This document shows, piece after piece, positions 9,737-21,980 of a stretch of DNA of 64,000 bases. The notes beneath the pieces were generated by a model, which worked only from the letters and a program-made list of their open reading frames with translations, was not told the DNA's origin and did not search any database. Numbering within the stretch: position 1 is the first letter of the stretch; each line of letters opens with the position of its first letter. This DNA comes from Debaryomyces hansenii CBS767. Taxonomy: Eukaryota > Ascomycota > Pichiomycetes > Serinales > Debaryomycetaceae. The position numbers and the translations under genes are program-made. The DNA is taken from positions 868,001 to 932,000 of the forward strand of contig NC_006043.2 in assembly GCF_000006445.2 (NCBI RefSeq). The letters are read 5' to 3'.

Positions 9737-11380
9737 CTAGTCAAAGCTCTCATGTGTGCGTAATCCATATCTAATTAAAGTTTTCTTTCTCATATTCTCG
9801 CCAAAATAAATTAGCACTATTCCGCATATTGCTCCAACCCACAATACAAATGCACTGATTGTACAGCTCCAACCCACACCTATATTATCAATGCTTCTAA
9901 GGCATGTCGCAGATGCGACGGCTGCTGCAATATAACGAGAGAAGTAGCTGCTTCCAATACCATCACCTCCCAATTCAGGCATCGAATCCACACAGTAAGT
10001 ATTTGCAGCCGGGAATATACAGGTTTGTGCAACTCCACTGATAAACATGAAAATGACGGGAACGGCGATACCACCTTTCTCTTTTTCCACAGACCAGCCA
10101 TATATGATCATACAAGCGGGATAGACAATGCCAATAGGTATGAGGATCGTTCTTAATCTATCTTCGGGAACTCTTCTTCCTTTGATTTTAATATATTTCT
10201 TGACTGTATAATCTGCCAAACGGCCCCCAAATAAGCTTCCAACTAGATATCCAAGACCAGGAGGTAGATAAAAAAGAGCACTCAAGATAGGCGAAGTCAA
10301 GTCGAATCTGGGATCCATGACATATCTGATTGGTGTTAATAATGAATACATTGTGAAGACAACTGAAATTGTAATAAACCCATCTATAGATAAATTTGGA
10401 TATTTTAATGCCGTCATAATTCGTAAAGGATTATAGGTGATAAAAACAAATTTTTTATTGGGGTTATCTTTCCTAGCCTCTCGAAGCACTATTTGATGCT
10501 TTGTTTCTAGCGATGTTTCTGGTAAGAAAACAAACGCCATTGCCATCACAACAAATCCAATTCCTGCTAATACAAAGAAAATAACACGCCAGGATGTAAA
10601 ATTAACAATTATCCCACCACCAACACTTCCTAGTGCCGTACCAAATTGAGCTCCCATTATAATAATGCTCATATACGTACCTCTTTCTGTGGGAATATAT
10701 AAATCACCAACGATGTGGGCACCAATACTGAAAAACGCAGTACCAACCAATGCAGTTAGTGATCTGAATACGAAAAACATTGCAAGGTGAGGAGAAACTG
10801 CTACTAGAATAGAGCATACTGAGAAAAGGCAGGAACAAACCAAAAACGAAAACCTTCTACCATAGATATCTGAAAAAGGCGAAAACACACATGGAGATAA
10901 CGACATAAACACACAGTAGACGGCACTGGAGACATTGATGATTTCACCAGTGGTATTATATTCTTTAGCCACCTCAGGAATTGCTGGCAAAAATGCTAAG
11001 GAGGACAAAGGCGATAAAAACCCTGACACGGCTGCTATGAAAATGCAGATCTTTTTCGTTTTAATACTAAATCTCTCAGTCTTGGAATCCTTATTTTCCC
11101 CATTTAGTCTAGCTCTTTAATTTGTATTTTCATTGGGACCTTTCTCTAAATCCTTTTTTGTATACTTGGGTTTATTTAGTTCGTGATTCTTTTCAGGTAC
11201 AGGCAAAGGTAACTTCGAATCAGTAGATCTTCTAGATTGTATTCTAGATAACAGCCGATAAACTGCTTCATCTGTGACATTTGTTAATTCCAACGGAACG
11301 GTCTCATTAAACACGTTAGTCTGTATTTCATTGAATGACTCGTCAACCAGTTCTAACAGTGATATGGAATTGGTTGGCAT
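9737..11380 (-). pseudogene. Second MFS transporter copy, broken by an in-frame stop
   Basis: The N-terminal 87 codons (ATG at 11380) run to TAA at 11117-11119. The remaining frame continues in the same phase to 9737 and carries the whole 12-TM core. The stop lies in the hydrophilic linker before TM1 and no ATG follows until inside the membrane core. I find no 5' splice site or branch site that would remove it. Against the intact copy, the N-terminus (LELVDESFNEIQTNVFNET against LELAEESFHESQPNVFNET) and C-terminus are diverged while the core is almost identical. So this is probably a nonsense pseudogene whose core has been homogenised by gene conversion. Stop-codon readthrough or a sequencing error are the alternatives. 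Confidence 0.85.
9796..11035. repeat. MFS core repeat, unit 2
   Basis: Direct-repeat partner of 7477-8716, without any gap in the alignment that I can see. It is the core of the broken second transporter copy. Confidence 0.9.
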
Positions 11381-11443
11381 AATCCAAATGTTATTTAAAG
11401 GCTCAAAGGTTTAATTGAAGTCTAGCAGTTCATAATATAGCCT

Positions 11444-11760
11444 TCAGCATCTTACGGCTAGAGTGTCAAACGGCGTCTCGTGCATATATATATGTGAGTC
11501 AACTAATGTTCTCAATCCAGAGCATTGTTCCTTCATTCCCGGAGCGATGCCTCCCCCGATTGCATATAAATATTCCAAAGCCATATAATCTAAATATACA
11601 GTTATGCCAATAGATATTGGGACTTTCAGCATTGACATTATACGATTTCCTGTGATATTCTTGACGGGGTTCGTCGATACCAATAATGGCCTTTCATCAT
11701 TTTAAGATCTAATCCCAGAATTTCTTTTTACGGTGAATTCTCGTAGGATTATGGTTTCAT
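11444..11760 (-). pseudogene. Possible decayed third MFS transporter fragment
   Basis: The minus strand codes a 79-residue stretch without an ATG (11683-11444) containing NPVKNITGNRIMSMLKVPISI, which resembles the cytoplasmic-loop-to-TM7 region of Qdr-like transporters (NPLRIMTALKYPNLSI in the neighbouring genes). The preceding codons, before a stop, read ILREFTVKRNSGIRS, resembling the LRxIVGNGS segment of the same family. No intact TM bundle follows. Its place directly upstream of two transporter copies in the same orientation fits a relic of the tandem array. The similarity is short, so this is tentative. Confidence 0.3.
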
Positions 11761-12935
11761 GTATATGACTATCATATTAAATAGTAGTATACTTATCACA
11801 TACACTTAATTATCTTAATTATATGAAATTTCCAAGGCCTTTATGACTATTTAAACTGTGAGGACACGCAATTTTGCAACTTAATGAACTTTGTTGCTGA
11901 GCATATATCAGTGGTTCATACACCTCTATTCACGATTTATATGACAAATATATAAGTTAGACGGTCGTATAAGAAAATAACGTTTTATTATATAGTTGTT
12001 AGATATTAAGCTTTGCTTTCCTCCGGTCTATTTTAGATTTTAACTCTAATTTACGATCAGATCTGACTCACTGGCCACAGGAACACAAACTATAATATTT
12101 GCATGAAGAATATTCCGATGTCACTTCTATTGCAGCTTCAGTAATTGCTGTACCGCGATTATTTGTTAGCCCTTAAAAATTTGATAAAATGCCTAGTACT
12201 GAACGTATGCAAGTCTGTTGACGCAATGATAATTTCGAGGGCAATAACATGATTTTATCAATAGTAAATGGAAATGATTCGGTTACCGGAAATTGTCGAT
12301 ACTGAAAATTTTTTTTAATGCGATGGGTCCAGAAAGAAAAAAAATATTATAAAAGGAATCGCGCGTGCCGGCAATGAGTAAGTTTTAATTGTTTGTTCTT
12401 TCTTCCTCTCTCTCTCTCTTTCTCTCTCTCTCAACAATTGTCCATTCCCCAGTTTAATTGCTAATCTTGATTTAATTGTTACTATACTTAGTGTGACATT
12501 GAAGTAAGTAATCGTTCTTTTACGAAATCTTCGGATTGTAAGTTCTTGAATCGTTAATTGTTGAGAGATAAATTTTTTTGATTTAAATGTATTGCACATG
12601 TATCAAATCTTTCTTTGCCTAAGATGCTTGATACTTGGCGACATATCGATATGTACCTCCATATTGAAAGTGTAACAGTAATAGTTTTGAACAGAATTTT
12701 GTGTCATTTTCACGATTAGCGATGAGATGAAAATTCGACTTTTTTTCGATCTTTATCTGGAATCTTTTTATTAACCATTAGCCTATCTATTGCTTATTTT
12801 GAAGTTAATCTAGTATTTTAGTCCCCCCAATTAGAATACTTTATCTGCATATCCCCCAACACATTTTTAATTTCATTATCGATTCATAAATTAGATAATA
12901 CCTATTTCAAGAAACAGTAAGAAAGCAAGTGAGAA
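11761..12935. other. URA2 upstream region
   Basis: About 1.2 kb without a convincing gene. It includes a 37-nt pure pyrimidine tract (12396-12432). The minus-strand open frame at 12315-12599 runs through that tract and is not believed. TA- and T-rich stretches lie in the last 250 bp before the URA2 ATG. The region probably holds the URA2 promoter and a long 5' UTR. Confidence 0.45.
12396..12432 (+). repeat. TC-rich pyrimidine tract (microsatellite)
   Basis: 37 consecutive pyrimidines, mostly CT dinucleotides, about 500 bp upstream of the URA2 ATG. Such tracts are common in yeast promoters and are prone to length change; a regulatory role here is only inference. Confidence 0.8.
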
Positions 12936-15900
12936 ATGGCTCAAATCTCTAATCCAATTACTCCACCAATGAAGTCTACTGGTGACCGTATGATGACTTT
13001 AGAAACCCAAGATGGTATTGCCATGCAGGGTTACTCATTTGGTGCTCCAGTTGCAGCAGCTGGTGAAGTTGTCTTCCAAACTGGTATGGTTGGTTACCCA
13101 GAATCCATTACTGATCCATCTTATGAGGGTCAAATTTTAGTTATCACCTATCCATTAGTTGGGAATTATGGTGTCCCAGATCGTTCATTAAAGGACGACG
13201 ACGTTCCAGAATTACCAAAGTACTTCGAATCCAACAAAATCCACATTGCTGGTTTAGTTGTTGCCCATTACACCGAAGAATATTCTCATTTCTTAGCCAA
13301 GTCCTCCTTAGGTCAATGGTTACAAGAACAAGGTATTCCTGCTATTTACGGTGTTGATACCAGATCCTTAACTAAAAGATTAAGAGAAAAAGGTTCTACT
13401 TTAGGTAGATTGGCTTTACAAAAGGCTTCTTCTAAGAGTAGTGAAATTATTGAAACCTCAAAATGGGAACAACATTTTGAAATTCCTGAATGGGATGATC
13501 CAAATGTCAAAAACTTGGTTGCCAAGGTTTCTACTAAAGAACCAGTCTTGTATACACCAAAGAATGATGTTAAAGTTGGTAAGAATGGTAAGCCACTTAG
13601 AATATTGGCGGTTGATGTTGGTATGAAATATAATCAAATCCGTTGTTTCATCAGACGTGGTGTTGAATTAAAGGTCGTTCCATGGGATTACGATTTCTCG
13701 ACTGAAGAATATGATGGTTTATTCATTTCTAATGGTCCAGGTGATCCATCTGTCATGACCAGCACCGTTTCAACTTTACAAAAAGTTTTGGAAGCTGGCA
13801 AAACCCCTGTGTTTGGTATTTGTTTAGGTCACCAGTTATTAGCTAGAGCAACTGGTGCCTCAACTTTGAAGTTAAAGTTCGGTAACCGTGGTCATAACAT
13901 TCCATGTACCTCGACCATTTCAGGTAGATGTTACATTACTTCCCAAAATCATGGTTATGCTGTTGATACTAATACATTATCATCTGGCTGGAAAGAATTG
14001 TTTGTAAATGCCAATGATAGTTCCAACGAAGGTATCTATCATGACTCTAAGCCTTACTTCTCGGTCCAATTCCATCCTGAATCTACTCCAGGACCAAGAG
14101 ATACTGAATTCTTGTTCGATGTTTTCATCCAATCTGTTGTGGACTTCAACAAGTCTGGTGTCCAGAAAGCAGTCGAATTCCCAGGTGGCTTACTCGAAGA
14201 AAATAGAGCTGCTCATCCAAAGGTTGATGCCAAGAAGGTGTTAGTTTTGGGTTCAGGTGGTTTATCCATTGGTCAAGCTGGTGAATTCGATTATTCTGGT
14301 TCTCAAGCTATTAAGGCTTTGAAGGAAGAAGGTATTTATACCGTGTTAATTAATCCTAACATCGCAACTATCCAAACGTCGAAGGGTTTAGCTGATAAGG
14401 TTTATTTCTTACCAGTTACTGCAGACTTTGTTAGAAAAGTTATCAAGCACGAACGTCCAGACGGTATTTATTGTACTTTTGGTGGTCAAACAGCATTAGG
14501 CGTTGGTATCAAATTGAAGGATGAGTTCGAAGGTTTAGGTGTTAAAGTTTTAGGTACTCCTATTGATACTGTTATTACTACAGAAGATAGAGAATTATTC
14601 TCTCAAGCCATGGATGAAATCAATGAGAAGTGTGCTAAATCTGCAGCCGCAAACAATGTTTCGGAAGCTATTGACGCTGCCAATTCTATTGGTTATCCAT
14701 TGATCATTAGAGCTGCCTATGCATTAGGTGGTTTAGGTTCAGGGTTTGCCGATAACGAGCAAGAATTAGTTGCTTTATGTAATAAAGCGTTTGCAACCTC
14801 TCCTCAAGTTTTAGTTGAAAGATCCATGAAGGGCTGGAAGGAAGTTGAATATGAAGTCGTTCGTGATGCTTTCGATAACTGTATCACCGTTTGTAATATG
14901 GAAAATTTCGATCCTTTAGGTATTCATACTGGTGATTCTATTGTTGTTGCGCCATCCCAAACCTTATCTGATGAAGATTATAACATGTTAAGAACGACGG
15001 CTGTAAATGTTATTAGACATTTAGGTGTTGTTGGTGAATGTAATATTCAGTATGCTTTAAATCCATTTTCAAAAGAGTACTGTATTATTGAAGTGAATGC
15101 TAGATTATCACGTTCATCAGCCTTAGCTTCTAAAGCTACTGGGTATCCATTGGCTTACACAGCTGCCAAGTTAGGTTTAAATATTCCATTGAATGAAATC
15201 AAGAACTCCGTTACAAAATCTACCTCTGCATGTTTTGAACCTTCATTAGATTACGTTGTTGTCAAGATTCCTAGATGGGATTTAAAGAAATTTACCAGAG
15301 TTTCAGCCTTGTTATCCTCTTCAATGAAATCTGTTGGTGAAGTTATGTCTATTGGTAGAACCTTTGAAGAAGCTATTCAGAAAGCTATTAGATCCACTGA
15401 TTATCAAAATTTGGGTTTCAATAAGACTTCTGCTTTGATGTCAATCGATATTGATAATGAATTACAGACACCTTCGGATCAACGTTTATTTGCTATTGCA
15501 AATGCCTTATCAGATGGATACTCTGTTGAGAAGGTTTGGAAGTTGACTAACATTGATAAGTGGTTCTTGAACAAGTTAGACGGATTAATTAAATTCGGTA
15601 ACTTAGTTACCACTTACGGTGTTAAGGAAAATTTACCTGTTACTGTTTTAAAGCAAGCCAAACAATTAGGATTTGAGGATAGACAAATCGCAAAATTCTT
15701 AAACTCCAATGAAGTTGCAATTAGAAGATTAAGAAAAGAAGCAGGTGTTATTCCATTTGTCAAACAAATCGATACTGTTGCTGCCGAGTTCCCAGCTTTC
15801 ACGAACTACTTATATATCACTTATAATGCAGATTCTTCTGATGTTTCATTTGATGATCATGGTGTTATTGTGTTAGGTTCAGGTGTCTACCGTATCGGTT

Positions 15901-18900
15901 CTTCAGTTGAATTCGATTGGTGTGCAGTTAGAGCTATTAGAACTTTACGTGAAAATGGTACTAAGACAATTATGATTAACTATAATCCAGAAACTGTTTC
16001 TACTGATTATGATGAAGCTGACAGATTATATTTCGAAACAATCAACTTGGAAAGAGTCTTAGATATTTATGACTTAGAACAATCATCAGGTGTGGTTATT
16101 TCTATGGGTGGTCAAACTTCAAATAATATTGCTTTGCCATTATACCGTCAAAATGTTAAGATTTTGGGTACTTCTCCAGAAATGATTGACTCTGCTGAAA
16201 ATAGATATAAATTCTCGAGAATGTTGGATAGAATTGGGGTCGATCAACCAGCCTGGAAAGAATTGACCTCTATTGATGAAGCAGAAGATTTCGCTGAAAA
16301 GGTTACTTATCCAGTTTTGGTTCGTCCATCTTATGTCTTATCAGGTGCTGCCATGAACACTGTTTACTCGAGAGACGATTTAGCTTCTTATTTGTCTCAA
16401 GCTGTTGATGTTTCTCCTGATTATCCAGTTGTTATTACCAAATATATTGAGAATGCAAAGGAAATTGAAATGGATGCTGTTGCGAAAGACGGTAAAATGA
16501 TCATGCATGTTGTCTCTGAACACGTCGAAAACGCTGGTGTTCATTCAGGTGATGCTACGTTGGTTGTGCCACCTCAAGATTTAGATCCAGAAACTGTTGG
16601 ACGTATCGTTGAAGCTACAGCCAAGATTGGTAAGGCTTTAGATATTACTGGACCTTATAATATTCAATTCATCGCTAAAGATAATGATATTAAGGTTATT
16701 GAATGTAACGTGCGTGCTTCTCGTTCCTTCCCATTTATTTCTAAGGTTGTTGGAACTGATTTAATTGAAATGGCCACTAAAGCTATTATGGATATGCCAT
16801 TCACTCCATACCCAGGTGAAAAGTTACCAGAAGATTATTGTGCAGTAAAGGTTCCACAATTCTCTTTTTCACGTCTTGCTGGTGCTGATCCTGTTTTAGG
16901 TGTTGAAATGGCTTCGACAGGTGAAGTTGCTACTTTTGGTAAGAATAAATATGAAGCTTATTTGAAATCATTAATTTCTACTGGTTTCAAATTGCCAAAG
17001 AAGAACATTTTATTCTCGATTGGTTCTTATAAAGAAAAGCAAGAATTATTACCATCCATTAGAAAATTACACGAGTTAGGTTATAAGATCTTTGCAACTG
17101 CTGGTACAGCAGATTTCATCAAAGAGCATTCAATTCCTGTTCATTACTTAGAAGTTTTGGGTGAAAAAGAAGATCAAAAATCAGAATACTCTTTAACTCA
17201 ACATTTGGCCAACAATTTGATTGATATGTACGTTAATTTACCATCCTCGAACAGATTCCGTCGTCCTGCTTCTTATATGTCTAAGGGTTACGAATCTCGT
17301 CGTATGGCAGTTGATTATTCGATTCCATTAGTCACCAACGTTAAATGTGCCAAATTATTAGTCGAAGCGCTCGCTAGAAACATTTCGTTAGATGTTTCTG
17401 AAATTGATGCACAAACTTCTCACAAGACTGCTGTTATTCCAGGTTTAGTTAATATCAATTCGTTTGTTTCTTCATTTGATGAATTTGAAGCTACCACTCG
17501 TGCGTCATTAGCATCCGGATTCACATTCAATACATTCTTGCCTCAAACTTCGGATTGTTCGACTATTTCAAACATCGAAACTTTAGCTGATGCTATTGAA
17601 TCAGCAACGAATTCTGCTTACACTGATTTCTCATTATCAATTGCTGCTTCTGAAACTAACTCGGAAGAAGCTGCATATGCAGCTGAAGATGCAGGTGCCT
17701 TATTCATTCCATTCAATGACTTCAACAAGTCTAAAGTTTCAGCTATTTCAGCACACTTTGCTTCGTGGCCAGAAAACAAACCAATAATCACTGACGCAAA
17801 GACAACAGATTTAGCATCAGTGTTATTGTTAGCTTCCTTACACTCCAGATCAATTCATATAACTGGTGTTTCTTCAAGAGAAGACTTAGGCTTGATTATA
17901 ATGGCCAAGGAAAAGGAGTTACAGGTTACTTGTGATGTTTCTGTCTATGCATTATTCTTGTCTCAAGCTGAGTTCCCACAATTAGACTTCTTGCCAACTA
18001 AAGAAGATCAGAATGCGTTATGGAGCGGTTTAAAAAATATCGACTGTTTCTCCATCGGTGTCTTACCATACTTAGTCAGCAAGGCTCTTAATAAGAAGTT
18101 CTGTCCTGGCTTAGGTACAAAGGAAACCTTGCCATTATTATTCAATGCTGTCAAGGAAGGTCGTCTTACAACACAAGATATAGTTGAGCGTTTTCATGAC
18201 AATCCAGTTAGAATTTTTAACATCCCTAAACAAGAATCTTCGGTTGAATTTGATATAGATAGATTGGCTGCTTCTACAAATGATTCTGAAGTATTGACTA
18301 TCGCAAGAGCTAATTTACAAGGGGCTGTTAATCGTGTGTCTTTCCATAACGAAACCGTCTGTTTAGGAGGCGAAATTTTAGCTGTGAATGCTTTGGGTCA
18401 TAATGGGGTTGAACCAAGAGCTAGATTTGGATCTGTCACAGGTATTCCATCATCTCCAGCATTAAGTAATAAAAAAGCTAGAATGTCATTCAATGACGGT
18501 GCTCGTCGCCCATCACTCCTTAGAGAACAATCATCTATTCCAGCGGAATTCGAAAAATTAGGTGCTGAATTAGTTTCTCAACCTCCAACTAGCTCAGTTA
18601 GTGGAGATAACAATGCATTGATTAATTACATCAGAAAGAATAATACTTTCTTACGTAATTCTGTCTTGTCTGTCAAAGATTTCACTCGTTCTGACTTACA
18701 TTCTTTATTCACAGTTGCTCAAGAAATGAGATTGGCTGTTGAAAGACAAGGTGTTTTGGACATCTTGAAAGGTAGATTATTAGCCACTATGTTCTACGAA
18801 CCATCTACTCGTACTTCAGCTTCATTCGACGCAGCTATGCAAAGATTAGGTGGTAGAGTTGTTTCAGTTGCATCAGCATCTTCTTCAGTTAAAAAGGGAG

Positions 18901-19571
18901 AAACATTACAAGATACAATCCGTACTTTAACCTGTTATGCTGACGCTGTTGTTTTGAGACATCCTTCTGAAGAATCTGTTGATATTGCGGCCAAGTACTC
19001 ACCTGTTCCAATAATCAATGGTGGTAACGGTTCTAAGGAGCACCCAACTCAAGCATTATTAGACTTATTCACTATCAGGGAAGAATTAGGTACTGTGAAT
19101 GGTATTACCGTAACCTTTATGGGTGACTTGAAATACGGTAGACCAGTCCATTCCTTATGCCACTTATTACGTCATTATCAAGTAAGAATTCAATTGGTTG
19201 CACCAAAGGAATTAGCAATGCCTGAAAACATCAAGAAGATGTTACAAGACAATGGTATGTTAGTTGTTGAGTCAGAAGTCTTAACCCCAGAAATCATTGC
19301 TAAGTCTGATGTTTTATACTGTACTAGAGTCCAAGAAGAAAGATTCGAAGATAAGGAACAATACTCAAGATTAAAGGACACATACATTGTTGACAATAAG
19401 ATCTTATCTTATGCTAAGCAACACATGTGCGTCATGCATCCATTACCAAGAACTAATGAAATTAGGGAAGAAGTTGACTTTGACCAAAGAGCCGCCTATT
19501 TCAGACAGATGAGATACGGATTGTTTGTCAGAATGGCCTTATTAGCCATGGTCATTGGTGTTGATTTCTAA
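12936..19571 (+). CDS. URA2: Carbamoyl-phosphate synthase / aspartate transcarbamylase Ura2
   Basis: A 2211-residue enzyme (S. cerevisiae Ura2: 2214) catalysing the first two steps of pyrimidine synthesis. Order: glutaminase domain (1-~400; Cys296 in GICLGHQ, His380 and Glu382 in FHPES); CPSase with two ATP-grasp halves (~435-1480); a dihydroorotase-like domain (~1490-1830); a linker; and ATCase (~1905-2211; FYEPSTRTS from 1953, [14 protein letters not shown]). In the DHOase-like part the usual metal-binding HxH is replaced (GLVNINSF), so that domain should be inactive, as in other fungi; URA4 would supply the activity. Feedback inhibition by UTP is known for the family. The ATG context (gagaaATG) and biased codon use suggest good expression. 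Confidence 0.98.
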   Translation: MAQISNPITPPMKSTGDRMMTLETQDGIAMQGYSFGAPVAAAGEVVFQTGMVGYPESITDPSYEGQILVITYPLVGNYGVPDRSLKDDDVPELPKYFESNKIHIAGLVVAHYTEEYSHFLAKSSLGQWLQEQGIPAIYGVDTRSLTKRLREKGSTLGRLALQKASSKSSEIIETSKWEQHFEIPEWDDPNVKNLVAKVSTKEPVLYTPKNDVKVGKNGKPLRILAVDVGMKYNQIRCFIRRGVELKVVPWDYDFSTEEYDGLFISNGPGDPSVMTSTVSTLQKVLEAGKTPVFGICLGHQLLARATGASTLKLKFGNRGHNIPCTSTISGRCYITSQNHGYAVDTNTLSSGWKELFVNANDSSNEGIYHDSKPYFSVQFHPESTPGPRDTEFLFDVFIQSVVDFNKSGVQKAVEFPGGLLEENRAAHPKVDAKKVLVLGSGGLSIGQAGEFDYSGSQAIKALKEEGIYTVLINPNIATIQTSKGLADKVYFLPVTADFVRKVIKHERPDGIYCTFGGQTALGVGIKLKDEFEGLGVKVLGTPIDTVITTEDRELFSQAMDEINEKCAKSAAANNVSEAIDAANSIGYPLIIRAAYALGGLGSGFADNEQELVALCNKAFATSPQVLVERSMKGWKEVEYEVVRDAFDNCITVCNMENFDPLGIHTGDSIVVAPSQTLSDEDYNMLRTTAVNVIRHLGVVGECNIQYALNPFSKEYCIIEVNARLSRSSALASKATGYPLAYTAAKLGLNIPLNEIKNSVTKSTSACFEPSLDYVVVKIPRWDLKKFTRVSALLSSSMKSVGEVMSIGRTFEEAIQKAIRSTDYQNLGFNKTSALMSIDIDNELQTPSDQRLFAIANALSDGYSVEKVWKLTNIDKWFLNKLDGLIKFGNLVTTYGVKENLPVTVLKQAKQLGFEDRQIAKFLNSNEVAIRRLRKEAGVIPFVKQIDTVAAEFPAFTNYLYITYNADSSDVSFDDHGVIVLGSGVYRIGSSVEFDWCAVRAIRTLRENGTKTIMINYNPETVSTDYDEADRLYFETINLERVLDIYDLEQSSGVVISMGGQTSNNIALPLYRQNVKILGTSPEMIDSAENRYKFSRMLDRIGVDQPAWKELTSIDEAEDFAEKVTYPVLVRPSYVLSGAAMNTVYSRDDLASYLSQAVDVSPDYPVVITKYIENAKEIEMDAVAKDGKMIMHVVSEHVENAGVHSGDATLVVPPQDLDPETVGRIVEATAKIGKALDITGPYNIQFIAKDNDIKVIECNVRASRSFPFISKVVGTDLIEMATKAIMDMPFTPYPGEKLPEDYCAVKVPQFSFSRLAGADPVLGVEMASTGEVATFGKNKYEAYLKSLISTGFKLPKKNILFSIGSYKEKQELLPSIRKLHELGYKIFATAGTADFIKEHSIPVHYLEVLGEKEDQKSEYSLTQHLANNLIDMYVNLPSSNRFRRPASYMSKGYESRRMAVDYSIPLVTNVKCAKLLVEALARNISLDVSEIDAQTSHKTAVIPGLVNINSFVSSFDEFEATTRASLASGFTFNTFLPQTSDCSTISNIETLADAIESATNSAYTDFSLSIAASETNSEEAAYAAEDAGALFIPFNDFNKSKVSAISAHFASWPENKPIITDAKTTDLASVLLLASLHSRSIHITGVSSREDLGLIIMAKEKELQVTCDVSVYALFLSQAEFPQLDFLPTKEDQNALWSGLKNIDCFSIGVLPYLVSKALNKKFCPGLGTKETLPLLFNAVKEGRLTTQDIVERFHDNPVRIFNIPKQESSVEFDIDRLAASTNDSEVLTIARANLQGAVNRVSFHNETVCLGGEILAVNALGHNGVEPRARFGSVTGIPSSPALSNKKARMSFNDGARRPSLLREQSSIPAEFEKLGAELVSQPPTSSVSGDNNALINYIRKNNTFLRNSVLSVKDFTRSDLHSLFTVAQEMRLAVERQGVLDILKGRLLATMFYEPSTRTSASFDAAMQRLGGRVVSVASASSSVKKGETLQDTIRTLTCYADAVVLRHPSEESVDIAAKYSPVPIINGGNGSKEHPTQALLDLFTIREELGTVNGITVTFMGDLKYGRPVHSLCHLLRHYQVRIQLVAPKELAMPENIKKMLQDNGMLVVESEVLTPEIIAKSDVLYCTRVQEERFEDKEQYSRLKDTYIVDNKILSYAKQHMCVMHPLPRTNEIREEVDFDQRAAYFRQMRYGLFVRMALLAMVIGVDF

Positions 19572-19852
19572 GTGAGAAAGCTTTAACAATATATATAGGG
19601 GAATTGTTTTAGACATCTCATGATTATTTTATTCAAAAGTTAATTTTTTTTGTCAAATTCAATATATAAAAGGAAAAAAAGTTCTATAAGTGACTATATT
19701 GGTTACTATTTTGGTTTCTATTTAGTTTAAATAGCATTTTTCGGGGGAATAATGTGATTTTACTATTAGTCTGTTTATACGTATTTTTATATTTAATACA
19801 TAATTACCATATTATCCTATACACATACGTAGATAATTTACATAATATACAC

Positions 19853-21562
19853 TTAATTATTGTCTTTAGAGAACATATTGGTTTCATCATCAGCCCTCTT
19901 CAGATCACCATTCTTCTCGTTATTATCATTATTAGAACTTTGATTTTGTAATTCATCTACATCTTGATGGTGCCCTTCTTCTTGAACATCCTCATTGGCT
20001 TGAATTAAAGCCCTTGCAATTTCAATTTCTTCCCCAGCAGAATCAACATGGTGATCAAAAGCGCTGACTTCAGGATCAACGGGTATGTTGTTATTTCTGT
20101 TTCTTTCCTTAGAGTTACCGCCGTTGTTGTATCCCTGATTATCGTTCGAGTCCTGATGATATTCATGATGATTAGTATATTCATTTTGATAGTGTTGGTA
20201 GTGATTTGAATCGCCAGCAACCGCTGCAGCTGCAGCCGCCGCATACGTTGGGTGGTGCTGATGATTTGGATGTCCCTGTTGTTGCGATCTCTGTGCTGCC
20301 TCAACAGCTGCTATGATTCCATCGTCTAAGCCAGATAAATCGTGGGTCAACAAACTTTCAGTAGCATCATGACGATGATGACCTGGTAAGTTGTGTAATT
20401 GAGCAGCAGCAACCATAGCATCAACATCATCAGCACTGTTTCTTGATTTCAAAATATTACGAGCATTTGGATTGTTTGGTTGTGAGTGTAATACCTTGTT
20501 ATTCCTGCGAATGATAGAGTTACCAGTTGCCATCTTCTTTGGAATCGTACTGCGTTTGAGCAAGGGCGGGTCTTTGGCAGGATCTCTGCATTCTGGGCAA
20601 TTTTTGATCGCAGTAGCCACTGTATCCTTTATTCTCGTCCAATGATACTTTTCGGTGACAACAGCAGTCGTCTTATTAATACCACCATGATTCGTCATAT
20701 GAACCTCCGTACAAATCTGCAATTGTCTAACTGGATCAGCTATGACTTGTCTGCCCTTCAACATCAACTTACCGTTTTCCAATCGATAATGCGACGCAGA
20801 GGACCTCAATCTTGACTTCTCTTGTCTATCTGCCATGGCTGGATATCTTCCGGTCTCCAAGTAGAACTTGATTTTATCAAATCTATACGCACCGATGGCG
20901 GGATCGGAATTGTTGATTAACTCTCTACCGTATACGATAGCATCGACCGCAGTATCATGTCCTTTCAAAATACCGGCCGACTTGACCCTACCGATTCTTT
21001 TGAAATTCAACGATTCCCAGATCTTTCTTGCAGCAGCATTCGACTCAAACACAAGGTTGAAAATCGAGTACGTGTACCCCAATCGTGGCGCCCACTGCAA
21101 ATAACAATCTGCCAACGTCCGCCCAATTCCCTTGCCTCTGATCCCAGCATTAACCAAAAACCCTGCCGTACATATATGCGAACACCGTCCCGGATAGTTT
21201 GGCTTGATATAAAACGTCCCCAAACACTCTTTTTCCCACTGTCTCGACCCTTCGAGCGTCGGCGAATCCCCTAGCACCATCACTGCTGCAAAAGACCCAA
21301 ACCAGTAATTCTGAAACGACTCGATGTGAAGCGTGTCAAAAAAAGGAAACGTATCCCCTCGTTCGATCTCCATGTTGAATTCATCACAGAGAAACGCCAA
21401 TAATCCCGGCGGCAACTCATTGAGTGTATGCATCGGATAAATCGTAGCTGTGGTCTCTCCATCTTTAAGCAAAACCGTATACCGATCGATAACTGTAACT
21501 GGATTATATTCTAATTGAGGTCGAAAATGCGGCGGTTGCATCACATCATCAAACTCTGCCAT
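19853..21562 (-). CDS. SPT10: Histone-gene activator Spt10 (GNAT plus H2C2 zinc finger)
   Basis: A 569-residue protein taken from the ATG at 21562 (S. cerevisiae Spt10 is 640). Residues ~80-225 are a GNAT-like acetyltransferase domain with the acetyl-CoA motif RGKGIG and the FYIKPNYPGRCSH block. Residues ~285-330 carry an HxxxH...CxxC element (HMTNH ... CPEC), the integrase-type zinc finger by which Spt10 binds paired sites in histone promoters. The tail is Gln/Asn/His-rich with an alanine run (YAAAAAAA). Spt10 activates the core histone genes; an H4-H3 pair lies 7 kb away in this window. The adjacent gene 21981-22664 shares the acetyltransferase domain. URA2 ends 281 bp away, convergent. Confidence 0.93.
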   Translation of the reverse strand: MAEFDDVMQPPHFRPQLEYNPVTVIDRYTVLLKDGETTATIYPMHTLNELPPGLLAFLCDEFNMEIERGDTFPFFDTLHIESFQNYWFGSFAAVMVLGDSPTLEGSRQWEKECLGTFYIKPNYPGRCSHICTAGFLVNAGIRGKGIGRTLADCYLQWAPRLGYTYSIFNLVFESNAAARKIWESLNFKRIGRVKSAGILKGHDTAVDAIVYGRELINNSDPAIGAYRFDKIKFYLETGRYPAMADRQEKSRLRSSASHYRLENGKLMLKGRQVIADPVRQLQICTEVHMTNHGGINKTTAVVTEKYHWTRIKDTVATAIKNCPECRDPAKDPPLLKRSTIPKKMATGNSIIRRNNKVLHSQPNNPNARNILKSRNSADDVDAMVAAAQLHNLPGHHRHDATESLLTHDLSGLDDGIIAAVEAAQRSQQQGHPNHQHHPTYAAAAAAAVAGDSNHYQHYQNEYTNHHEYHQDSNDNQGYNNGGNSKERNRNNNIPVDPEVSAFDHHVDSAGEEIEIARALIQANEDVQEEGHHQDVDELQNQSSNNDNNEKNGDLKRADDETNMFSKDNN

Positions 21563-21980
21563 ATTGCCTATCACTTATACTCAAGACCGACTATTCTACC
21601 TACTATTAACCTATAAGTTGTATATGATATTAGTGTAGATATTATACTGTCTGTGTATATTATAGAATGTAAACAAAATGGTAGTTTGATGATTAAGAGG
21701 AAATGACAAGTGATGCTCAGAAAAGGCGTTTTGTGTCACCATTTCCCAATCGGGACAACATCGCAATGTCGCACCATTTTTTTCTTCTACTACCTTAGTT
21801 TAGTCTATATACAATACAGAAGGTTCTACTACAGTACGGTTCAATACATCTTTTCATGTTCTATTTTCCATCAATCTAAAATTTCTGCTATTAATAACAC
21901 TATAAAATGTTATAGCTGTTAAATATATTATATAAGTGTCTGTATGAGTAGTTGTTAATTATATGGTTTCAAAATCAACG
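21563..21980. other. Intergenic region upstream of SPT10
   Basis: Holds the SPT10 promoter and the 3' end of the MPR1-like gene. I see no gene; the open frame at 21710-21922 looks like chance. Confidence 0.4.

Noticed and set aside
11104..11160. Intron that would remove the stop in MFS copy 2
   Set aside because: No GTATGT/GTAAGT donor and no TACTAAC in the linker on the minus strand.
12315..12599. 94-codon minus-strand open frame upstream of URA2
   Set aside because: It translates the CT microsatellite into a RERERE run, and the rest is low complexity.
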